Shown piece by piece: positions 45,524 to 56,139 of a DNA stretch of 64,000 nt; within the stretch, counting starts at the first letter, position 1; each line of letters starts with the position of its first letter. Source of the DNA: Strigamia acuminata (lineage: Eukaryota; Arthropoda; Chilopoda; Geophilomorpha; Linotaeniidae); NCBI GenBank assembly GCA_949358305.1, contig OX442318.1, forward strand, positions 14,180,517 through 14,244,516. The letters run 5' to 3'. The notes beneath the pieces are model-generated. The model was not told the DNA's origin, did not search any database, and saw only the letters and a list, made by a program, of their open reading frames with translations. The translations under genes were made by a program, and so were the position numbers.

Positions 45524-45978
45524 TAAGTTGATTAACTCTTTTCGATTTCAGAACACCATGTTTTTATGTCGTATTTTTGAACTAAATTTGAGCAAATAAT
45601 GGCTACAGATTCTGTTTCATTTGTACATATGTGGATGTTACATTAAAAGTCACATTTACATTATGAGGCCATTTATTTGTGACCAGTACCTGTACTGGTC
45701 ACAAAACAAAACAAAACTAAAACTAGTGTAATCAGCATATGTAAGTTAATTTGCGTGCCACAAATGATTATTGCGGGCGAACATTAAACAGTAGGTGCAT
45801 TCAATTCCAAATTTTTAAAATCAGATTCTAAAAACTTGATTAAAAAATCGGTTTTTAACTTTAAACGAGTTAAAAACCAATTATATAATCAAGGTTTTGA
45901 TTATCTTGAGCATGCACAGTTATGACTTGCAAAGGTGCAAGTTTATATAAATTATTATTATTATTATTATTTATTTAA

Positions 45979-46087
45979 GAACGAGGAATCTGCCAAACAC
46001 CGGCCGCATTCGAATGCACAAATACGACCAAAAAGTACTTAGTTTTCTGTCGAAACCGAGCACCGGTGTATGGCCGATTCCCCGTTC
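45979..46087. mobile_element. 109-bp foldback insert bounded by TTAA
   Basis: GAACGAGGAATCTGCC at the left and GGCCGATTCCCCGTTC at the right are inverted, extending about 25 bp with three mismatches to ACACCGG/CCGGTGT. TTAA flanks both sides (45975-45978, 46088-46091). It is GC-richer than the host palindrome. Confidence 0.75.
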
Positions 46088-46091
46088 TTAA

Positions 46092-46556
46092 CCCTTGGAG
46101 GCATAAGGGTAAAATGTGCCGTTCTGGTATAAGCCATTACGGATTTTGGGACAATTTTCAGGTCAGTTAGTTGAAGCGCTGTTTAGGTTTTTTGTAGTTC
46201 TTTACTAAATTTATAGAGGGCACAATGTGTTAATGCAATAATAATGAACTTTGAACCATCTGGTGGTGGTTTTAAACACTACCAGTAAATGCAAAAAGGC
46301 TGTTAACTGAAGCGCTCTTAACTAAAGCAGCAAAGCCTGTTTAAAATTTTTGCTGGAGTTTTAAGGGGCACCAATTTTGCAAGAAGAATAACTAATTAAA
46401 TAAATGATGAATCAATACAAATTTCACTTGACATTTACTTTGTTATCAGATAAACAAAGTCACAAATTTTCAGCGAAAAAAAATGGATAGAAAAAAAATT
46501 TTCCTATTCAAGAAAGAGCTTGTCCCTAAATCCGTATAGCCTTATGCCTCCAAGGG
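46092..46556. mobile_element. piggyBac-like MITE, 465 bp
   Basis: The ends CCCTTGGAGGCATAAGG and CCTTATGCCTCCAAGGG are perfect inverted repeats, with ACGGATTT.GGGACAA / TTGTCCCTAAATCCGT farther in. TTAA flanks at 46088-46091 and 46557-46560. TTAA target sites with CCC...GGG ends are the hallmark of piggyBac elements. No transposase ORF. Confidence 0.85.
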
Positions 46557-46828
46557 TTAAATAAATAATAATAATAATAATTTAAATAAACTTACATTTT
46601 TGCAACGTGCTTCCACCGCCAATCTATTAGATTTCAAAATGGCCGCCAGAAAAACGAGTTAAAATCGGGTGAAAATCCAAAGAATCCACCCCACATGTGG
46701 ATAATAAAAATCGGTTTTTCGAACATCCGATTCTCAAAAATATGACGCGTTTTGCATCATTTCTGCCAGGGAAAATCGAGATAATCGAGAGAATCGGTTT
46801 TTCGATTTGAAATTGAACGCGCCTACTG

Positions 46829-47584
46829 ATTACAAGTAGCAACATCATCCTTATTTTCGTCAGTAAATTAATACAACCGAAAAGTTCAAGCATAATCTAC
46901 TTTTTCTTACCGTAATCCCACCATTGATTCAAGCAGTTCATAATAAAAAAAAAAGCACAAAAAATTTCATGTGGTCTGCAATGAAGCTTCTTGAATAATA
47001 TTTCAAGTCATTTATTTCGATTTAAACCATTGTTTTGCGCATTTCCAATTTAAAATGTGCAGGAAATAAAGAAATTCTCTCCACCAAAGTTTGACAAGCT
47101 TGTGGACGATGTAACAAAACATCAGACAAACTTAGTTTTGCCAGTGCTGGCTGGCTTTTGTTTGCCTACACACAAGGCCAATTGGCGCAGGAAACAGCAA
47201 CAGCCAGACAGGAAGGAAGGAATCGAGTTTAACAAAGCTGAAAAGCAAAAGCAAAAGGGACGACTGCAAGAAAATTCCTCGCTCGGTTTAACAAATAATT
47301 CAACAAAAATTTAAAAAGAGAATAAAGAAAATAAAAGTTTCTTTACCTAAGGGACCTCGGCGCAATCAAAAACGAGCTATCCATTCAGACCGTGAAACAT
47401 TCCTTTTGAAGCGGTGCAGTTCAAAACTTCAAGCTGTTCAGACATTTCAACTCCAAAAGTCATAACTATGTTTCCGACTGACGTTTTACGCGCCATGTTG
47501 GTTTATGGCAATTTCAACAACCGGAAGTGACACGACAAGATGTAATTATCGTCGGTTTGAAATAAAAACCGCGGTTCTATCTTC
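46829..47584. other. Non-coding stretch, no feature recognised
   Basis: Open frames are short and motif-free. Confidence 0.4.
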
Positions 47585-47586
47585 AT

Positions 47587-47754
47587 CACGAAATGTATTT
47601 TTATTTGCAAACCAATAGTATGCAAAAATGTATTATGAAATGCATTCTCGCGAAACCCAGTGCATTTCAAAATACCACGAGTAATCCAGACATCGATCAT
47701 CCATACTACTGGCAACATTGCAATATAATTTGAATGTATTTATGAACAATATGG
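47587..47754. mobile_element. MITE family F, copy f (partial)
   Basis: Contains TTTGCAAACCAATAGTATGC, GAAATGCATTCTCGCGAAAC, CATTTCAAAATAC and the right end CATTGCAATATAATTTGAAT then GTATTTATGAACAATATGGG. The left terminus is missing. Confidence 0.7.
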
Positions 47755-48418
47755 GTATGGTAGCTAACTATTGAAGCTTACAATCTTTCTTCTATTGGAA
47801 ATCAATAATAATGTTCCATATATTTAAATATTAAAGAAAAACAATAACCTCAATATTCATGTCCCCAAACCCACCCTCTTGTCAATACCACAGCACACTA
47901 AAAATGGGAGTTTTATGGCAAAAGGACAACACTGTTGTTGAAAGCTATAAACAACAATGACAAATTAAAGCAGCTTCCTTTAAAATGATCAAAACCATTT
48001 TTATAAAAAATGTATTTGTACTCGAACGAAAAATGACATCAAAGTTGTAAAAACTCGAGACCCACAACAATACAACTTGTACTCTTTAATCTTAAAGAAT
48101 CAAGTGTGATAGTTGACAACTAAGAAACTTTTGCTAATTGGAATGAAATTCCAATTTTCCAGTTATTTCACCCTCCCATTAGAAGGATTTAAAGTGATGA
48201 AATATTCATAACTGCATCACCAAATGTTTCAATTTAACACTATGAATAATTTATGACAAAACAAACAAATGTACGTATCTTAAAATCCTCAGGAAGCAAC
48301 TAAGTGTTTGAATTGATTCACACTAAGCAACAAGTTCAATCAAGCCGCTTGAACTTTAAAGAGCAATTAAACAATTACAATTTACCTGAAAACTATGAAA
48401 TTAATCTGCGTTTCTCAT
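47755..48418. other. Non-coding stretch, no feature recognised
   Basis: AT-rich DNA; nothing recognisable. Confidence 0.4.
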
Positions 48419-48955
48419 TAGAGAGTTTGCGGACATGCCTTTTGTCTTATAAAAATTGGTTCTTATGATCTTGTAGTGTTATAACCTTATGACGTTACGG
48501 ACTTGGTTGCGGCAAGTTTCCTTATATCCTTATGTTTTTATCACATGATCACATTATCAAAACAACATGGATAGAGTAAGACTGAAACTCTTGTAGGCTC
48601 TCTCCACAGGACGATACCCAATGTTATACGCTTTGAAGCATGGTATTCCAAAAGAATTTTAATAATATAGCCAACAAAAGTAGCGGTTTGGTTTATCACA
48701 CTATATAATTGTTCAAAACCGCCACTAGATTTCAACAATTCTAATGTTTATTACAAGCTGATTGTTCAAGCAAAGTTGTGAGGTGGAAAAAAATTGTTGG
48801 CAGCCATTTTGAGGAATCATATGGAAACTACATCTGATTGGCTGCCTTATTTTATAAGGTACTCTCATAAAAATCCATTTTCCTTATGCTTATGACGCCA
48901 TAAGGTCATAAGGATGGCCATTTATAAGGAAAAATACGTGTCCGCAAACTCTCTA
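48419..48955. mobile_element. 537-bp element with TAGAGAGTTTGCGGACA termini
   Basis: The left end TAGAGAGTTTGCGGACATGC pairs with the right end CGTGTCCGCAAACTCTCTA, and CTTATAA / CTTATGACCTTATG repeats are scattered through both halves (phrases such as CCTTATGACGTTAC and ATGACGCCATAAGGTCATAA). No ORF of interest. Class not assigned because no clear target duplication is visible. Confidence 0.75.
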
Positions 48956-50117
48956 TTCATCGCATTAGAACATAGCACTGGGCCTGGTCAGTACATTGTA
49001 AATTCAGTTTACTTCCCGTTCCCATCCTTATCTTTCCGGGTTTTCCCAGTTCTCAGTGCAAATGCAAGGTTGGATCTTCAAGAGAGCAGTCGCACAAATA
49101 CAAATATAAAATACAATCCTAATACAAGTGGTACGTAGTAAACTTTCGCTTTAAAAATGCTCTTTAAAAAAGTGACAGAAATTCTAAAGTCGAGTGTCCA
49201 TCAGCAGATGCTCCCAAAGCTAATATTGATGTACAAAATCTAACCGATGCTAATGCACCTGACCAGCAAGCAGGATATCTGTGGTTTGAAACCCTTCCAT
49301 TATTAATGATCTAAGGGATTAACTGTAAAACAATAAAAAGCAGTCGACTGAATAGCGAAAGCAGATAAAGCAAAATTTAATTTGTCACTCGACCCAACCC
49401 AACCCACTGTCCCTCCTGATAAACCCCAATCAATTTCAATCAGTTGTCACCTTCTCGTAACCTATCTCGAAAATACTCTTAGCTGCAATTCTCAAAACAG
49501 GTTTTATCAGCAATAGCAGCAGGTGCAGAATTTCTTCCCTCACCCAGCAGAAGAAAAAATGAAAGTCAAAAAAAGGGATCATCAATCCCCAGATTTCTCT
49601 CTGGATTTAAGTCACAGCAGGAAGACGCAGACAGGTATCAGGAGAGATAGAAAAGAGAAGAATAAAGAGAAAAATCTAAAGGCAACCAAAGTTGTCATGG
49701 CAACAAGAAACAGTGGAGTCGCAATGCAAGTGTTGTTGTTGCTAGTAGCAAAAAGATGATCATTTTGGGATTACCTCCTTCCTCTCAAGTGCAATAGGAT
49801 TAGGCCAAATGCAACTTTCTCCGCCAAACATCCTCCAAAATTGCAGTCACAATGTAATAAAATTGCAAGGAAAAAAGGCATAAAAAGACTGTATAAAAAA
49901 GCGTACATGCAGCTTAATACAATGTGACACAAATGAATGAATTCAACTGCTACGCATGCAAATATACGCAGTGTTTAAATCACTTTCTATGTTCATCTCG
50001 ACTTCAATCTCTGCAAATCAGATTTAATTGTGTTAATTATTCCACACATGATGGCCTGGTGAAATTTACTAAAAATGTACAGGGTGACCACAAGCCGATG
50101 CGCCCGCATCAAATGAC
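48956..50117. other. Non-coding stretch, no feature recognised
   Basis: The lysine-rich frame at 49523-49759 reflects an A-rich patch. No gene is recognised. Confidence 0.4.
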
Positions 50118-50119
50118 TA

Positions 50120-50323
50120 CCGTATTTTACCGATTAAGAGCCGCCCACGAATAGTAGCCGCGCCTGAGACACCAAGAATACCGTATTTTTGCAAAAGTGC
50201 GGTATTGTTTCCGTATTTAACCACGTGAATGATGAACGTACGCTTCGTTCATGACAAAATTGTAATTGCTGACAAAAATGGCAGTTTTGAATAAGAGCCG
50301 CGCTCTTAATTGATAAAATACGG
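50120..50323. mobile_element. MITE with CCGTATTTTA termini, about 204 bp
   Basis: The left end CCGTATTTTACCGATTAAGA then GCCGC pairs with the right end GCGCTCTTAATTGATAAAAT then ACGG. TA precedes the left end (50118-50119). Internal CCGTATTTTTGC / CCGTATTTAACC repeats are present. No ORF. Confidence 0.8.
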
Positions 50324-51716
50324 TTTATAAAATTAATGGTTAATCCTAACTACATCTAGATATTTTTGTCTCGTATAGAAACTCAATAAGTTTTAATTGT
50401 CATCAATACAACTTGATTTTACTGCAATTTTAATGTTTGAATGCAAAGTACAAAGTACTTCTAATGTTTTATGTATGAATTTCAATATGAGCTTCATTGG
50501 GTTGCTCTTAAAATATCCAATCGTTATTCCAATTAGGTATCATGTAACATTGCAAGTGTTACACTGTTAATTGCACCAGTTTTGCGATTTCTCAATGTCT
50601 AAAAATCTTGTATTGCAACTACATAAACCTCATCCTTTTTTGTATAACCCCGCCGAATAATGTCTATGACGGGCGATCAAGGTTGGCTAAAGTGTTGGTC
50701 CGTCACATCCAATCTACCTATTATGACTGGGATGGATGTGAATCCAGCCGCCTAGATGCGATCACAATAATAGCGTTCATGGCCAGGCCTAAAAGGCCGA
50801 GGAATGCATTGCTAGGATTATAAGATGGAGTTATGAATACATAACACTTATCATTGTACTGATCACAAAGTTTAAAACTGATTTAAATCACTAAATGAAA
50901 GTGCCTAATGTGCAATGACAAATTATAAGAACAAATTATAAAAACATTTAAAAATAGACTTTTTAGCGTTTTCTGCGTTTGCGGTATGTGGGTTTTGCGT
51001 TATGTTCATTTGCGGTATTAAACGCTGCCCCATCAGTTGATTATTTACATCATTCCTTTATGTATTCACAATATCTAATTTACATTTAATTTTGGTGATG
51101 GAAATTTGCCTCGTAGATGATACTTCCATAACTGAATTCATTATCACTTTTTACTTTAATAAAAAGCATTAATACGGTTAATATTTTGCAAAAAATATGT
51201 ACTGAACTATGCACTGAAATATGTTTGGCTTCAGACACAAAAATGCAATTTTTGACGTTGTAGTTTGAATTTTGAGAAGAAGAAAAAATTTAAATCAATC
51301 TTTTTTTTTTTGCATTTTCTTTCTGCATTTCAACCTCTTTCCAAAACTTATTAAATTATACCTGAGATTTTTATTAAATTATCATCATGTTTTTCATCTC
51401 AAATTGTATTTTATAACTCCCATGTCAACCACAATTTTCTGTCAAGGGAGTTCGTTATTCATCAATTATTTTTCCAAAAATAAAAGTAAAAATAAGAATT
51501 CAAACCCAAAAATACATTCAAAACATAGAAACAATTTGTTGTCATTTTCTCCCATCAATCCTGAGTTTATCTTTAAATGAAAACAAAAATAAATAATAAA
51601 TATAAATAAATATAAGTAAATATAAATATAAAAATAAAAATAAAATTTTTATTAAGAATATATATGAAATTCCCATTTTTATTATTAAATAAAAAAAGGA
51701 AAAAAAAATTCTAGTC
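50324..51716. other. Non-coding stretch, no gene recognised
   Basis: A slightly GC-richer patch at 50650-50825 has a short plus-strand frame without motifs. 51590-51660 is an (AAATATA)-like AT repeat. Confidence 0.4.
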
Positions 51717-52154
51717 TATACTCTGGCTCATCGTAAGAGGGGGACCAGTTCCTATTAGCCGAGCCTGTTTACTCCTAACTGTTGCCTTTATACTACCACC
51801 AGGAAATGTAGTTTTGTTGTGTTTTTAATTTGTTTGATTATTGTAGATGGTTGAAATGATGTAAATTGACTTTTATTTAATAATAAAATGTTTTAAAAAG
51901 TCTTAAAGCAATGTTTTATGCTGTTACTTTTTCAAAATACATGTTTGTTCAGTTCGTTCCGTTTATTGGTTGCTTTGTCAAGAAAGCAGGCAATTTTTGA
52001 ATTTTGCCAGTTACCTAGGCAATCGATTGCAATGTCTGTACATCTATTGCGTTTCTTGTATTTTGGCCTACTTTTATGTACACCTACACCCTACACCAGT
52101 AGAATGGCTCGGCCAATAGGAACTGGTCCCCCTCTTACGATGAACCAGAGTATA
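51717..52154. mobile_element. Long-TIR MITE family L, copy 2
   Basis: Arms of 49 bp (51717-51765, 52106-52154) match at 47 of 49 positions by my reading, beginning TATACTCTGG and containing CGTAAGAGGGGGACCAGTTC. The interior is the inverted match of copy 1 at 32435-32839, including GTTACCTAGGCAAT at 52010-52023. TATA at each end could be a target site or part of the arm. High arm identity suggests fairly recent origin. Confidence 0.85.
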
Positions 52155-55100
52155 GTTAACTTTGTCACGGTCCTGGCTTGCGACAGTTTTAAAATTCGAA
52201 ATTTTTCGCACATTTTTGCGCCATTTCTTTGTTTTCCTCATTTTTTTGGAAATAATTTTGTCCTTTTAAATAACTTCATTTTTTCTTGAATTTTTGTGCC
52301 AACTTGTAAATTATTTTGCCCCTATTTATTCTTTTCATTTTATCTGTATTTCTGCCTGGTTTGGAGTTTTTCCTGTGATAATCATGAGAAATTGGCTATG
52401 TTTATAATTTATGCACACTCTTCTCATTTACATATTTAACTTTGACAACCTGTTTTGGGCTCTTTCTCCTTAAAAATAGAATTGGCCCGGAACATGTGAT
52501 AAAAGGTTTCCTCATTTTCTAAATTCCTAATTTTAGACAGAATTACTTTCGCCTCCAACTTAGTAACAGCTCTTGTCTTAACTGCGAGTTTTGGAGTGCG
52601 CTTTCATGGTGCATCGCAACGCACGAGGCATAATTCTAGCCAGAATTCTCATGGTTGTCTACATGACCAGCGCTTTATTCATATCACCCTATTTTGCATT
52701 CACTGTAATGAAGAAAAAGCCTGTCAGCCGGTCATAATCCGCTGACCTTTTCAGCCAAGACTAGTGACTTCATCCCGATTTCTGAACATGTTTGCGAATT
52801 ATTTGGCGTCTCAATTGTTCATTAATTTCTGCATTCCCGACTTGGAAGATGCGGTTTGTAAGTGACGACGCTCTCCATCAGTCAGACACGGTATTCGCAT
52901 ACTACAGTTCGCCATTTTGCAAGTGCCCAGGCTGATATCCTGCACCCAACAAATATTAGATTTCACAAACAAACACCCTTTTTTACTGAGCTACCACCAT
53001 GGTTAAGTATTAAGAGTTGCGGCGCATGTGGACCTTCAATCTTTTGGTTAACACAGACCCCTGAAAACCTAGTTTTTCTAAACCTAAACCTAAACTTAAA
53101 ATCGATAAAATCTGAATTTTTCAAGTCCCATCAAGCAGCAGTGAAAAGAACTGTCTCAAATGCGATAACCTTTATAGAAACTTGAGAAAAATGAGAGATA
53201 AAAGAAGATAAAATGATTTTTTCCCCTGCTCCAGTGTGCACTGTAAGCCTAAGACACCCCATGTGTAAAGACAGATAAAACTGTAAAGAAAAATAAAGTT
53301 TTTTTTCATAATTTAAAAAATAAATAGATAAATAAATTAGACAAATTTGCTTTGGCCTGAAAATTTTAACTTTATTGTTTTTAATAACAAGGTTCCATTT
53401 TGATGAAAAATTTTAATTAAAAAACATTCTAGAGTGAAAGTAAATAAATGTTATGTAAATAACTATAAGAAATTCCTGGGCTTGCAGAGTGTTTAAGGCC
53501 TAATGGGAGAGCACTTAGAAATTAAGGTTAATTAGTTTGTGTTATGTTGTAATTAAGTATATTTATGTACAATGTTTAATTTCTCAAAAAATGGTTTGTA
53601 AAAATATTAATTGTAATAATTCATAGTAATAATAAAAAATTTAAGATTTTTTTTGTTTAGTTATTGATTTTAATTTCAGGAGATGGAAAAACGAATTATT
53701 TATCATTGTCAACACGTGAGTTGAAAAGTGGGGTTCTTGATAATAAATATAGTGGTCAATTGCACCTGACCAGTAATCAGAGGACCTGGAGTTGATTTCT
53801 CATTTATTTTTGTTTTCGCACGAAAAAAGAGAATTGAAATTGTCAATTCTGAATTTGCTTCGCGTGTGTCATGTGACATTTTCCACCAGTCAAGTAGCTT
53901 CTTCACCTACAACAATGTCCCCTCCATTTTGGATTGAACAATGTTTGCGTCACTAGTATTTTCGAAATTGGGGGAGTTTGGCTACATGGTGAACAGAAAC
54001 TGATTTAGGCATTGAGATACCGGACGACAAAGACTATAGTTAAGGAGATTATTTATCCTTTGAGTAGTATTTTTGCCAATGACTTTGCTATTTTGTCGTT
54101 TTCTATGATGTCACGTGGTCTGTTGCATGACTGTGCAATTGGTCCACCACACATGTAGCCTTACAGGAATAAGTTTCATTCTGTCATGCAAAAATGAATT
54201 TATTGTTTTTCTTTAGTGCATTGATGTTTGAAAAGCCCAGATTATGAGATTAGGTTGGTCCACCACAGGCGTTAGGTCTACCAATGTTTTGATTTTTTTT
54301 CTCTAAAACTAACAAGATTTTCTTTCTAAAAATTCATGGATTTTATGTAAACATCACCACAAACAATAAAATAAAATTATCCAAAAAAAATAAAATATAA
54401 AAAAATATAAAAACTAAATGAACCAGAAATTTTTGGAATGGAATTAGACCACGGCTCCACAAAGCATTCCTCCCATCAAACAGCAAAACTTCCAAAGTTG
54501 CACTAATTAAAAGCCCAAAAATCAATTCATTAAAAAACTTTCCAAAACCTTAGAGGCAGCTTTTCAAAATAAGACTTATATTACTTATTCATTAATGTAA
54601 CCACAAATTTATTAGTCTAATATAGAAATTTGCTGCGAATAAAAAAGTGAAAAAAAAAAGTTGTTGTGAGATTTAATTAACTTCATGCTTAATTAAAGAT
54701 CAAATTTACAATAACAAACTTGCAGCAAGAAACCACTTCACCATTTCCCAGCATTAAACCCATAGTACAAAAGACAAGAAAAAAAATATTGACAAAAAAC
54801 TGCTCTGAAAAAAATCCAATCAAAAGACCACAAGTAAAAACATGGCCAAGTTGAGTGCAAAGTTTCCACACACTTAACCAGTTATAAACAAGAGTCGCCC
54901 AACCCCAAACCGGCCCCATTTTTCCCACACATTTGCAGTAACCAACATTTTTTCCCTCTATGTATTTCTTCCTTATTTTCCCTTTATTTCTCCCAGCAAA
55001 CATCATTTATTGACTTTGTACACCTTTTCAGGGAAGTCTACTAACATTTCATTAAAGCTGGACAAACACACATTTCTCACTTCAATTTATTACCATGTAA

Positions 55101-55689
55101 TTTGTCAAGTGCACATGCAAGCTTGTGAATCTTCTTTTATTAAGCCTAACACAAGAGAAACAAACCTCAGAGAAAACAAAATGGAAAAAAAAATTAAATA
55201 AAAAGAATGTGCACACATTTCCTATTCATCACTCCGGTGTCTCCTGGGGAAAATGCACAAATGACCAAATTCCACTTGCCCAACTTCTTATTAAATGTGC
55301 ACAGACAAGATGAAAATGGAAAATGGAAGGATTTATTGCAATACCAAAATCTCAATTGCCTCTTTCAGTAATTGACTTCACCCCTAATACTTTCCCTTTT
55401 CAGATTAAACTCTTTTGTGCTCTGCTCTGCATCGCTGGCTTATCTTTAAATTGAAAAATAAAAAGAAATACTAAAATATTAAATAAAAATAGCAACAAGT
55501 TTAGATGTAACTTGCTTCCTCTTGAAGTAAGTGACATGGATTTAAGTTTTATCCTAAATAAACCCATCTGACAGTTGACAAATAACACAAGACAGCTCAT
55601 GTTTGGTCAAAAGAGAAAAAGAAAAGAAACTACTGTATTTCAAATAGACATAGCTAAGCAAGAAAAAATTCTTACAATGATGGATTACA
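52155..55689. other. Non-coding stretch, no gene recognised
   Basis: 53990-54045 is a family D fragment (GGCATTGAGATACCGGACGA). The 107-codon frame at 52862-53185 lacks motifs. Otherwise AT-rich DNA. Confidence 0.4.
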
Positions 55690-55783
55690 CTACAGTTCGC
55701 GCCCGCTATCTTGATGCTAAATTTGTACTATTTTGGCTGTTTTTATAAACGGCATAAATGGTATAAACCAAAACTTTGAACCA
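55690..55783 (+). repeat. Family D terminal fragment with adjoining repeat
   Basis: ACAGTTCGCGCCCGCTATCT then TGATGCTAAATTTG matches the family D terminus. 55738-55783 (CATAAATGGTATAAACCAAA and onward) matches 8250-8292. Confidence 0.65.
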
Positions 55784-55792
55784 TATCACCTA

Positions 55793-56139
55793 GTTCGAAC
55801 CAAAAAGTTTGGACTAGCCCAAAGTTTAAATCTGGTTCTGGTCTGATATTAGCTTAAAAAGTTCAGGCTAGAGCGTTTGCACCAAAAAGCAAAAAGCCAC
55901 ATATCTAGGCTAGCATGCAGCCAATAGACAATCAACTGACCATGTTACGCACAGAATTGTGAGAAGTGACCTTGGCAACTATCTAGATCTTTGGCAATTA
56001 TCTAGTTCACACAACTGGATTAGAATTATCTATTTTAAAAATTTTTAAACTAGATATTTTGAGCTACTAGTAGATGCGTTCGCACCAAAAACCAGAACTA
56101 GATTTAAACTTTGGGCTGGCCCAAACTTTCTGGTGCAAA
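55793..56139. mobile_element. Foldback element with about 50-bp arms
   Basis: The left arm (GTTCGAACCAAAAAGTTTGG and onward) and the right arm (ending CCAAACTTTCTGGTGCAAAC) are inverted partners through GCCCAAAGTTTAAATCT. ATAT occurs just outside both ends. No ORF. Confidence 0.75.

Larger units (their letters stand above)
45789..46828. mobile_element. Composite nested element with palindromic core
   Basis: The outer ends are CAGTAGGTGCATTCAATTCC and, inverted, CAGTAGGCGCGTTCAATTTC. Inside lies an AT-rich inverted repeat of about 40 bp per arm (45938-45978 and 46557-46595) whose centre is TTAA. At that centre sit two TTAA-bounded inserts in a row, 45979-46087 and 46092-46556. The flanks of the outer element show no clear duplication. 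No ORF. Confidence 0.7.

Noticed and set aside
53083-53100. CCTAAA repeats as telomere-like sequence
   Set aside because: Only about two units; chance.
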